Assembly: GCA_949285425.1 (NCBI GenBank)
Contig: CASEAJ010000070.1
Span: 1-64,000, forward strand
Length of the DNA: 64,000 nt
Reading direction: 5' to 3'
DNA from: an uncultured Porphyromonadaceae bacterium
Lineage (GTDB): Bacteria > Bacteroidota > Bacteroidia > Bacteroidales > Paludibacteraceae
Position 1 is the stretch's first letter; each line of letters begins with the position of its first letter. A program made the translations under genes and the position numbers. Below the pieces are notes generated by a model. It did no database searches, was not told the DNA's origin, and saw only the letters and a program-made list of their open reading frames with translations. Below are positions 1-7,445 of this stretch, piece by piece.

Positions 1-5
1 GGGTG

Positions 6-37
6 CAAAAGTAGCGCTTTCGTCCCGTTCCGCCAAA
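6..37 (-). promoter_or_regulatory. Bacteroidetes-type promoter for a gene left of the window
   Basis: On the minus strand a TTTG box (34-37) is followed after 20 bases by TACTTTTG (6-13), which fits the Bacteroidetes primary-sigma pattern. The gene it would serve lies outside the window to the left. Confidence 0.55.
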
Positions 38-208
38 TATCCGGAGCACTTTTTTATGCTGTAAAACATAAATTCCTTGCAACGGACTGTAAACCAGAAC
101 GGTCGAAGGCAAGTTTTTTTTCAACGGAAAGGAAGGGAAAATGGATATGGGAGGATACACACGCCGCACGCCACAAAGGAAACAACGAAAAAAGAAACGA
201 AACAACGC

Positions 209-252
209 AAAAAAAAGAATCGGGATAGCATGCAATAGCATACCATCCCGAT
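209..252 (-). terminator. Rho-independent terminator of the SulP gene
   Basis: An inverted repeat with arms starting ATCGGGAT (219-252) lies just after the SulP stop codon. On the minus strand it is followed by a run of T (209-216). Confidence 0.75.
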
Positions 253-282
253 GTAGCAACAAAATCATTCCCGCTTAATCTG

Positions 283-1968
283 TCACTTGGAACATTCTTT
301 ATTTATAGCAACCGCACGTTCCATTGCCTCATTTATGTTTGAGCACACATTTTCCAACCCTACCAAATCAGCGATGCCCGTCTTCATCAAAGTCTTCCTC
401 ACATGGTCATTGACTCCCGAAAGCAAAATCTTCACATTTTCCTTCTGAGAGGATTTAATCAAATTTTCCAAGTTATGCGCCCCGGTCGAGTCAACAAACG
501 GTACCTTACGCATACGTATGATACGCACATTGGGTTTATCCCCTATCCTCTTCATCACCTCTTCAAACTTGTTGGCGATACCAAAGAAGAAAGGCCCTTC
601 TATCTCATAGACCTCAATACCTTTAGGCAAAGTCAGTTTTTCCGAATCCACACGGCCTTCTACATATTCCGCCTCACGCACTTCATTCTTAAACACAGAA
701 ACGGTAGAAGTTTCCGATATACGTCTGATAAACAAAACAACCGCCAGCAACAATCCTATTTCTATGGCAATGGTAAGATCAAAGATAACCGTCAAGATAA
801 AAGTTGCGAGCAACACAGCCACATCCGACTTTGAATTGCGGAGCAAAGCCTTAAAATTCCGCCATTCACTCATATTATAAGACACGACCACCAGTACTCC
901 TGCCAGACAAGCCATCGGTATATGCCGTGTCAATCCACCCAAAAACAAAAGGATAAGCAGCAAAACAACCGCATGTATCAAACCGGCTATCGGAGTTTTC
1001 CCCCCATTATTAATATTAGTCATGGTACGGGCTATAGCTCCGGTAGCCGGAATACCTCCAAAAAATGGTGTTACCACATTGGCTATACCCTGAGCCACAA
1101 GTTCCGTATTGGAATTGTGCTTGTCACCCGTAACCCCATCGGCCACCGTAGCCGAAAGCAATGACTCGATAGCCCCCAACATGGCTATGGTAAATGCCGT
1201 CGGAAGCAAGCCTCGCACCGCTTCAAAACTAATTGCCGGAGCCTCGAATTTGGGCAACGAAGGGTCTATCACAAACCGGTCGCCTATGGTTTCTATACCT
1301 TGAATACCCATTTTCTCGCGCAGAAAATAGACCACCACCGTCATCACAATAATTGCAACCAGCGACCCCGGCACCTTCTTCGATATCTTCGGTGTCAATG
1401 CAATGATAACAATAGAAAACACTCCCACTCCAAGTGCCCAAAAGTTAACAGTAGAAGCATGCTGCACATAAACAGCCCACTTGCCTATGAAGTCGGCCGG
1501 AACATTCTCTATCTGTAACCCGAACAGGTCTTTCATCTGCGTGGCAAAAATAGTAAGTGCTATACCACTGGTAAAACCCACAACCACCGGATAGGGTATG
1601 AATTTAATGATAGTCCCCAGTTTGAGAAAACCCATTGCTATAAGCATAAATCCGGCCATAATGGTTGCAATGGCCAGTCCGGTAAGTCCAAATTGCTGCA
1701 CCACTCCATATACAATCACAATGAAAGCACCGGTAGGCCCCCCTATCTGCACCCGAGTTCCTCCAAAGAATGAAATAATGAAACCAGCAATAATGGCAGT
1801 GTACAAGCCCTTTTCCGGGCTGACCCCCGATGCTATACCAAACGCAATAGCCAGTGGCAATGCAACAATACCGACAATGACTCCCGCCATCAAGTCGGAT
1901 GAGAACTGCGCCTTAGTGTAATTCTTCAGCGTCAAAAACAATTTCGGTTGAAATACCATACTTTTCAT
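283..1968 (-). CDS. SulP-family inorganic anion transporter with STAS domain
   Basis: A 561-residue inner-membrane protein of the SulP (SLC26) family, which carries sulfate, bicarbonate or related anions. The N-terminal 420 residues are a string of hydrophobic segments beginning with the typical SulP start (DLMAGVIVGIVALPLAIAFG). A cytoplasmic STAS domain follows at about 440-550 and includes the conserved stretch VPFVDSTGAHNLE. Length is normal for the family. The gene stands alone, transcribed leftwards from its own promoter, with a terminator behind it. The family assignment is firm; the substrate cannot be read from sequence. Confidence 0.93.
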   Translation of the reverse strand: MKSMVFQPKLFLTLKNYTKAQFSSDLMAGVIVGIVALPLAIAFGIASGVSPEKGLYTAIIAGFIISFFGGTRVQIGGPTGAFIVIVYGVVQQFGLTGLAIATIMAGFMLIAMGFLKLGTIIKFIPYPVVVGFTSGIALTIFATQMKDLFGLQIENVPADFIGKWAVYVQHASTVNFWALGVGVFSIVIIALTPKISKKVPGSLVAIIVMTVVVYFLREKMGIQGIETIGDRFVIDPSLPKFEAPAISFEAVRGLLPTAFTIAMLGAIESLLSATVADGVTGDKHNSNTELVAQGIANVVTPFFGGIPATGAIARTMTNINNGGKTPIAGLIHAVVLLLILLFLGGLTRHIPMACLAGVLVVVSYNMSEWRNFKALLRNSKSDVAVLLATFILTVIFDLTIAIEIGLLLAVVLFIRRISETSTVSVFKNEVREAEYVEGRVDSEKLTLPKGIEVYEIEGPFFFGIANKFEEVMKRIGDKPNVRIIRMRKVPFVDSTGAHNLENLIKSSQKENVKILLSGVNDHVRKTLMKTGIADLVGLENVCSNINEAMERAVAINKECSK

Positions 1969-2031
1969 TTTTACAAGTAAACTTCTTATTGAATATCAGA
2001 GCAGAGACCTCCCTGCCTCAAAAAAAACGCG

Positions 2032-2062
2032 CAAAAGTAATTTTTTTTCATTTATTCACAAA
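2032..2062 (-). promoter_or_regulatory. Promoter of the SulP gene
   Basis: Minus-strand TTTG (2059-2062), a 19-base spacer and TACTTTTG (2032-2039), 64 bases before the ATG. It is back to back with the acyl-CoA synthetase promoter. Confidence 0.6.
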
Positions 2063-2174
2063 ACAAAACAAGTATTTGCATAAAAAAACAGAAGCAAAGG
2101 TTTATGGAAATACGTTTTTATAAACAGCCCAACTTCTAAATAACAGCAAACTTCCTACACGTTTACTGCACAAT

Positions 2175-2206
2175 TTTGTTTTTTTTGTGTATTTTTTCTA
2201 TCTTTG
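2175..2206 (+). promoter_or_regulatory. Promoter of the acyl-CoA synthetase gene
   Basis: TTTG (2175-2178), 20 bases, TATCTTTG (2199-2206). The implied transcript start near 2213 lies downstream of the first in-frame ATG at 2176, so translation must begin at 2242. Confidence 0.7.
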
Positions 2207-2241
2207 CCCCGACAAAAATCAACAATCAATCAATAAACATT

Positions 2242-3954
2242 ATGGTAAAAGAGAATCTTATCGAGCTGTTTGCCGACAGTTTCCGCAAGAATTGGGATTT
2301 GCCCGGATTCAGCGACTACGGAGAAAACAATACACATACGTATGCCGACATTGCCCGACAAATAGCCCGATTGCATATTTTATTTGAACAATGCCACATC
2401 CAACGCAACGATAAAATAGCACTTATCGGCCGCAACTCAACCAATTGGGCCATCACCTACCTTGCCACCGTCACTTACGGAGCCATTATCGTCCCCATCC
2501 TGCAAGACTTCCATCCGAACGATGTGCATCACATAGCCAACCATTCGGAATCAAAGCTGCTGTTTACGGGCGACAACATATGGGAGAATCTGGAAGAAGA
2601 AAAACTTACACACATCAAAGCCGTATTCTCTCTGCGCGATTTCAGTTGCATCACATTGCTCAACCAACAAAATGCAGCATCTGGTGATGAAACCGCAGCC
2701 AATGACACGGCGGAGCAGTTGAAACAAGACTTGTTGCAACCGGCACACATTGCCAAACTGTTTCAGGAAAAATACCCTAACGGATTCTCACGCGAGTGCA
2801 TACGCTATGCCGACAAGCCGAACAGCGAACTGGCATCCATTAACTACACCTCAGGAACCACCGGATTCAGCAAAGGGGTAATGACTACCTGCAACAACCT
2901 GGCCGGAAACATTACATTCGGGTTCCGCACCAAACTCGTCGCTCCCGGCTACCGCATCGTATGCTTCCTGCCGCTGGCCCATGCCTACGGTTGCGCTTTC
3001 GACTTTCTAGCATCGACCTGTGCCGGCTGCCACATTCACTTCATTGGGAAGACCCCTTCACCCAAGGTACTGCTGAAAGCCTTTGCCGAAGTAAAGCCAA
3101 GTGTTATCTTCACTGTACCACTCATCATTGAAAAGATTTACAAAAAACAAATACTCCCGCTCATAGCAAAACCAACCGTGCGTTGGGTACTTAACATTCC
3201 GCTGCTGAACCAAACCATTTTGGGACAGATACGGAAAAAACTGATTGATGCACTCGGTGGTGAATTCAGTGAAATCATTATCGGCGGGGCACCGCTCAAT
3301 GCCGAAGTGGAAGAGTTTTTCCACAAAATGAAGTTCCCCTTCACCGTTGGATACGGCATGACCGAGTGCGCTCCGCTTATCAGCTACGCCAACAAAAACG
3401 ATTTCATACTAAAATCGTGCGGACGCATACTTGACATTATGGAGGTAAAAATAAAAGACCCCGACCCCACTACCGGTGCCGGTGAAATATGCGTACGCGG
3501 TGAAAACGTCATGGAAGGTTACTACAAAAATCCGGAAGCTACAGCACAAGCATTCGACGAAGAAGGCTGGCTGCGCACCGGCGACCTTGGAACCGTTGAC
3601 CAACAAGGCAACATTTTCATCCGAGGACGGGCCAAAACCATGATTCTAAGTGCAAACGGACAGAACATCTATCCGGAAGAGATTGAATCGAGACTGAACA
3701 ACATGCCCTATATCATGGAAAGTCTGGTCATTGAAAGCCAGGGTAAACTGGTAGCCTTGGTATATCCCGACTATGAAGCGGTAGACTCACAACATCTCAC
3801 CCAGGAACAACTGGAAGAGAAAATGGAAGAAAACCGTCAGGCAGCAAACAGCATGGCGGCCAACTACGAAAAGATAACCAAAATACAGCTATATCCGCAT
3901 GAGTTTGAAAAGACTCCCAAAAAGAGCATCAAACGCTATTTGTATACAGTCTGA
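2242..3954 (+). CDS. AMP-binding long-chain fatty acid--CoA ligase
   Basis: A 570-residue ANL-superfamily enzyme that activates a fatty acid to acyl-AMP and then acyl-CoA in the cytoplasm. The ATP-binding P-loop YTSGTTGFSKG is present at about residue 205, with the motifs VGYGMTECAP and GWLRTGDLG further on and a C-terminal catalytic Lys in EKTPKKSIKR. An upstream in-frame ATG at 2176 would add 22 residues, but it lies inside the promoter and is rejected. The gene is single, with a hairpin terminator after it. Substrate chain length is not determined by the sequence; FadD-type or another ANL ligase are both possible. Confidence 0.9.
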   Translation: MVKENLIELFADSFRKNWDLPGFSDYGENNTHTYADIARQIARLHILFEQCHIQRNDKIALIGRNSTNWAITYLATVTYGAIIVPILQDFHPNDVHHIANHSESKLLFTGDNIWENLEEEKLTHIKAVFSLRDFSCITLLNQQNAASGDETAANDTAEQLKQDLLQPAHIAKLFQEKYPNGFSRECIRYADKPNSELASINYTSGTTGFSKGVMTTCNNLAGNITFGFRTKLVAPGYRIVCFLPLAHAYGCAFDFLASTCAGCHIHFIGKTPSPKVLLKAFAEVKPSVIFTVPLIIEKIYKKQILPLIAKPTVRWVLNIPLLNQTILGQIRKKLIDALGGEFSEIIIGGAPLNAEVEEFFHKMKFPFTVGYGMTECAPLISYANKNDFILKSCGRILDIMEVKIKDPDPTTGAGEICVRGENVMEGYYKNPEATAQAFDEEGWLRTGDLGTVDQQGNIFIRGRAKTMILSANGQNIYPEEIESRLNNMPYIMESLVIESQGKLVALVYPDYEAVDSQHLTQEQLEEKMEENRQAANSMAANYEKITKIQLYPHEFEKTPKKSIKRYLYTV

Positions 3955-3973
3955 TATTCTGTTTCTGAAACCT

Positions 3974-4012
3974 AACGCCATCGGTAACTGCGGTTGCCGA
4001 TGACGTTTTTTT
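3974..4012 (+). terminator. Terminator after the acyl-CoA synthetase
   Basis: Hairpin with arms around ATCGGTAAC and GGTTGCCGAT, followed by seven T. Confidence 0.75.
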
Positions 4013-4085
4013 ATTCGCCCGTTCTTTCTGATTTCGGTTTCTGACACCACAAAACACACCATGTTGCATGGAATATCGGTCGCCA

Positions 4086-4598
4086 TCACTCCGTTCTTTC
4101 TCCATAGCCGTCCTTCGGCTCGGCAGCTATCACAACAGGACATTCCTGCTCCTCATAAGATTTTATTCTCCGGTCTTCCAAATATATGTGATAAAGCGTA
4201 TATTCCAAAGCCTCCAACGTCTGCTGGCGAACCTTCGGCTTCAGCTGACATTCCCAAACGGTAATGCAATGCCAACCCATCGTGGCCAGTTTACGCTGCT
4301 CCTCTGCATCCCGTTTCCGGTTTCTTTCAATTTTATTGCGCCAGAACTCCACATGGGTTTTCGGGAGCACATAATACCTGCAACCCGAATGCCCATGCCA
4401 AAAACAGCCGTTCACAAAGATCACTGTCCTGTATTTACGCAACACAATATCCGGATGTCCAGGAAGACGCGGATGATTCAGCCTGTAGCGAAATCCACGA
4501 CTGAACAGGAACTTCCGAACCAAGACTTCGGGCTTCGTGTCCTTTCCCTTTATGGCCGACATACAGCGATGCCTTTGTTCCTTGGTTAGTTTGTCCAT
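4086..4598 (-). CDS. vsr: Very short patch repair endonuclease (Vsr)
   Basis: A 170-residue Vsr endonuclease, which nicks at T:G mismatches that arise from deamination of 5-methylcytosine. The family core is clear: RHRCMSAIKGKDTKPE near the N-terminus, LPGHPDIV with the catalytic Asp, and VNGCFWHGHSGC with the Zn-binding and active-site His/Cys. ATG at 4598 is chosen over a GTG six codons upstream. The tail past about residue 140 is longer than in the E. coli protein. Vsr genes normally sit beside a dcm-like C5-cytosine methyltransferase; none is present in this window. Confidence 0.92.
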   Translation of the reverse strand: MDKLTKEQRHRCMSAIKGKDTKPEVLVRKFLFSRGFRYRLNHPRLPGHPDIVLRKYRTVIFVNGCFWHGHSGCRYYVLPKTHVEFWRNKIERNRKRDAEEQRKLATMGWHCITVWECQLKPKVRQQTLEALEYTLYHIYLEDRRIKSYEEQECPVVIAAEPKDGYGERTE

Positions 4599-4694
4599 AT
4601 CAAAAGCCAACACCACTTATCAAGAAAACATATCATTCGTTTCATCTTAACAAATTCTTCTTCCTGCATCTACCTATTTCACCCCAACAACCTC

Positions 4695-5354
4695 TCATGG
4701 GTTATCTGATTGAGAAGTCAATATTTTTCCTGTATCAACCAGTAGTTTTTTAGCCCAGCGAACAATAACAAGGGAGCAGACAAGTGCCACAACCGTATCT
4801 ATCCACATAAAATTCCATATCATTGCACATATCAGCCCCAATATGGCCCCGAGACTTGTCAACGCATCTGACAATACATGCAAATATGCAGAGTGCCTGT
4901 TATAATCATCATGCTCATGCTTATCGCGCAACACAAGAGCACAGATGACATTGACCAACATACCGATAGCAGCAACAACCATTGCCTCCACATAGCGTAT
5001 TTCGACGACAGGAGAGAAAAAACGTTCCAACGCCTCAACAATTATAAACAATGCGAACATCAACAAAAGAATGCCACTTGTATATGCAGACAACGACAAA
5101 ACCTTGTCCTTATTGACATCATCCGCTTTTCTTTTTTCAATACGGCGAACCAATATATACGCTCCCAAACTTAATCCGACAGCCAACACATGAGAGCCCA
5201 TGTGAATTCCATCGGCAAGCAAAGCCATAGAGTTGGAGAACAATCCAAAAATTATTTCCAACACCATTGTCGCAGCAGAAAAAACTACGACAAATGCGGT
5301 TCTTCTCTCTCCTTCCGAGTTGCTCTGTTTTACAAATTCATGTTTTTGTCCCAT
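4695..5354 (-). CDS. Cation diffusion facilitator, DmeF-like, lacking the C-terminal domain
   Basis: A 219-residue membrane transporter of the CDF family, likely exporting a divalent metal (Co, Ni or Zn) in exchange for protons. Membrane segment 2 holds ALLADGIHMGSH (D48, H51, H55) and segment 5 holds HVLSD (H159, D163). The His at the place where ZitB has Asp, and the ADG.HM..H spelling, resemble DmeF. A short His/Asp loop (DKHEHDD) lies before segment 5. The protein ends right after the sixth membrane segment, so the usual cytoplasmic metallochaperone-like dimer domain of about 80 residues is missing. DmeF identity is an inference. Confidence 0.82.
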   Translation of the reverse strand: MGQKHEFVKQSNSEGERRTAFVVVFSAATMVLEIIFGLFSNSMALLADGIHMGSHVLAVGLSLGAYILVRRIEKRKADDVNKDKVLSLSAYTSGILLLMFALFIIVEALERFFSPVVEIRYVEAMVVAAIGMLVNVICALVLRDKHEHDDYNRHSAYLHVLSDALTSLGAILGLICAMIWNFMWIDTVVALVCSLVIVRWAKKLLVDTGKILTSQSDNP

Positions 5355-5421
5355 ATTCTTCTTGTTTTATTTTTTCGCAAAATTATGAGAATATGATACT
5401 TAACACATTACACAAAACATT

Positions 5422-6267
5422 TCATCTTTGGTATATTTTATTCATTGATATTTTAAACTCAATCGGTGTCATACCGGAATTATGCTTGAAAAAACGAGAA
5501 AAATAAGACAATTCGTTGAATCCCAATTTATAGGCTATTTCGGAGACGTTTAAATCAGTAGATAACAATAACCGCTTTATTTCCAACATAACGCGTTCAT
5601 TTATCACCTCCAATGCAGACTTGCCAAAATACCTTTTTGTCAGCACATTAAGATAATTGGGACTTACTCCAACACAAGCAGCATAATACTTTACCTGACG
5701 CTCTTTTAAAAATTTACGTTCAATCAATTCCTTATATTCTTGAAGCAACTCAGGCATTGCAGAAAAACTTTGGTCTGCGATATTAAGTCTTTCCAATTCA
5801 AGCAGCAAAGTATTTGTCATGGACTGGATTATCATATTTGAATTTGGCAAATTGCTTTCTGACTCTGCCTGCAATTGTTTGAACAATATGTCTATTCGCT
5901 CTTTTTCAGATTCAGACACATCTTTAAAAACAGATTGTCTTTTCAACCTTACCATAGGATAAGTCACCATAAAATCTTCGGTAAATTGTAATGCCGAATA
6001 TTTTAAATCCTTATATCCATGAAGAAAATGTATTTGATCCGGTCTAATAAAAAAAATTCTATCTGGCTTTATTTCATATTCATCAAAATCTATTACATGG
6101 ATGCCATGGCCTTCATGTATCCAATAAATGGCATAAAAAAAATGTCGATGTGAAAATGGCACTTCCACATGCATATCGTTCATTCGCCTATATTGCATTT
6201 TGAACTCATTCTCTTTCACTATAGAATGTCCGATTTGCAGACCTTGAACTTCTTTCTTCATATCCAT
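5422..6267 (-). CDS. AraC-family transcriptional regulator
   Basis: A 281-residue regulator with an N-terminal cupin-like sensing domain (about 15-150; typical stretch FSHRHFFYAIYWIHEGHG) and a C-terminal double helix-turn-helix (about 185-275; LNVSEIAYKLGFNELSYFSR). ATG at 6267 is used; a TTG four codons upstream is unlikely and another ATG lies at 6261. It runs towards the DmeF-like transporter, 67 bases away, but the two need not be linked. The region just upstream carries the first 22-bp palindrome array. The effector is unknown. Confidence 0.88.
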   Translation of the reverse strand: MDMKKEVQGLQIGHSIVKENEFKMQYRRMNDMHVEVPFSHRHFFYAIYWIHEGHGIHVIDFDEYEIKPDRIFFIRPDQIHFLHGYKDLKYSALQFTEDFMVTYPMVRLKRQSVFKDVSESEKERIDILFKQLQAESESNLPNSNMIIQSMTNTLLLELERLNIADQSFSAMPELLQEYKELIERKFLKERQVKYYAACVGVSPNYLNVLTKRYFGKSALEVINERVMLEIKRLLLSTDLNVSEIAYKLGFNELSYFSRFFKHNSGMTPIEFKISMNKIYQR

Positions 6268-6393
6268 TTCTAGTCCCAAAATATCAGGATATCTCTTTAA
6301 AATTAATCACCCGAAATATTCATTTGGTCCTACACTCAAAATATCAACATGCCAACATGGCAGAAAAAGCCATGCGCATACATGACAAATGAT

Positions 6394-6482
6394 ACTATAG
6401 AAAGTTCAACATTCTTCTATAGTATTTTGATCAACCTTCTATAGAATATTGTCCAACTTTCTATAGTTTTTTTGGAACGCTT
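6394..6482. repeat. 22-bp-period palindrome array A (four units)
   Basis: CTATAG occurs at 6395, 6417, 6439 and 6461, an exact 22-base period. Each copy is the centre of a longer imperfect palindrome; the third reads CAACCTTCTATAGAATATTG. The whole array is symmetric about TTGATCAA (6427-6434), whose centre at 6430.5 is also the midpoint of the four units, and the outer 13 bases (ACTATAGAAAGTT) match on both arms. It lies between the 3' end of the GNAT gene and the 5' end of the AraC gene. Confidence 0.85.
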
Positions 6483-6524
6483 CCCGCATATTTTTCACGA
6501 GGCTTGTCCAAATCTTCGAACCGG

Positions 6525-7091
6525 TTAAAAGCCAAGCTCTTCGCCGGAAGCATCTTGCTCCTGCACTCCATAGACTTCCTGATAAAGTGTCTGTTTTACC
6601 AGCCGGAAGTGCGTATTGACAAAATGAAGGTCGTTTGTCATGAGCAGCATGGGCAACATGCGCCCCGAACCGTCGTAATAGGGCTGGGCATAGGGTTGCT
6701 GTACCACCTTAAGACCGTTCCGTTCGTAGAAGTGGATGCGACGTATGGCATCGGGTTCATCGGGCATTTCCACTTCCAGCACAACCGGCAACTCATTCGC
6801 ACGTAAAAACGCCTGGATGGTTTCCGACCCCAGATTCTGCCCTCGCAAAGTAGGATCGACCGCAAAATGCTCGGCATAGACAAAACGCCCGAAAGTCCAG
6901 TATGTAAAGAAACCTACGAAGTTTCCATCCTTCATCAGCGCATCCGCCACAAAACGTTTTTCCGTATCCAATATATGCCCCAAAACTCCAAGTTCACGAC
7001 GTTCGGACGGAGGGAAAGCCGACCGGTACAGTTCAAACATTTTTGTAAACAACGGATCGGACGATCCCTTAATCTTCTCAAATTCAATCAT
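6525..7091 (-). CDS. GNAT-family N-acetyltransferase
   Basis: A 188-residue acetyl-CoA-dependent acyltransferase. The acetyl-CoA loop appears as HFAVDPTLRGQNLGSETI near residues 85-103, followed by IHFYERNGLKVV, typical of GNAT motif B. The start at 7091 (MIEFEKIKG) gives a normal-length protein. The frame stays open for another 105 codons upstream, but that stretch does not look like part of a GNAT fold. The substrate is unknown. Confidence 0.85.
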   Translation of the reverse strand: MIEFEKIKGSSDPLFTKMFELYRSAFPPSERRELGVLGHILDTEKRFVADALMKDGNFVGFFTYWTFGRFVYAEHFAVDPTLRGQNLGSETIQAFLRANELPVVLEVEMPDEPDAIRRIHFYERNGLKVVQQPYAQPYYDGSGRMLPMLLMTNDLHFVNTHFRLVKQTLYQEVYGVQEQDASGEELGF

Positions 7092-7445
7092 AACCGATAA
7101 GTTTTTTAGTTCGTTTCGTACTGTTCTTTCGGGTTCTATAAATTGCTTTATCGGTGATTTTTGCCTTTTAAACATACGGATATTGTTTTTCACCGAATTG
7201 AGCATGGCAGACCATGCGACGGAAAATGAAAACACACAAAATGACACATGAACGCAAAAAGCACATAAAAGCCCAACCACAGTATATGCATTGTCCATGG
7301 CGGGAATATTCATAAAACCCACTTTTATACTGAAATGCAAAGTTAAACCTTTCCCCGCATTCTCAGTCTTTATTAGGACAATAATCGTCGAATTTGTTTT
7401 ATACAATTACGCTACCGTTGCGGCAACAGGCCGCCTTTTCTTGAA
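7092..7445. other. Intergenic region between divergent GNAT and outer-membrane protein genes
   Basis: About 350 bases. On the minus strand TAACTTTG (7338-7345) resembles a -7 box, but no TTTG box sits at the right distance. The minus frame is open through most of the region and would encode a hydrophobic extension of the GNAT protein; I see no RBS or family support for it. No repeats or RNA genes were recognised. Confidence 0.4.

Noticed and set aside
7092..7406. 105-residue N-terminal extension of the GNAT protein
   Set aside because: Open frame only; no RBS or GNAT similarity, and the normal-length protein begins at 7091.
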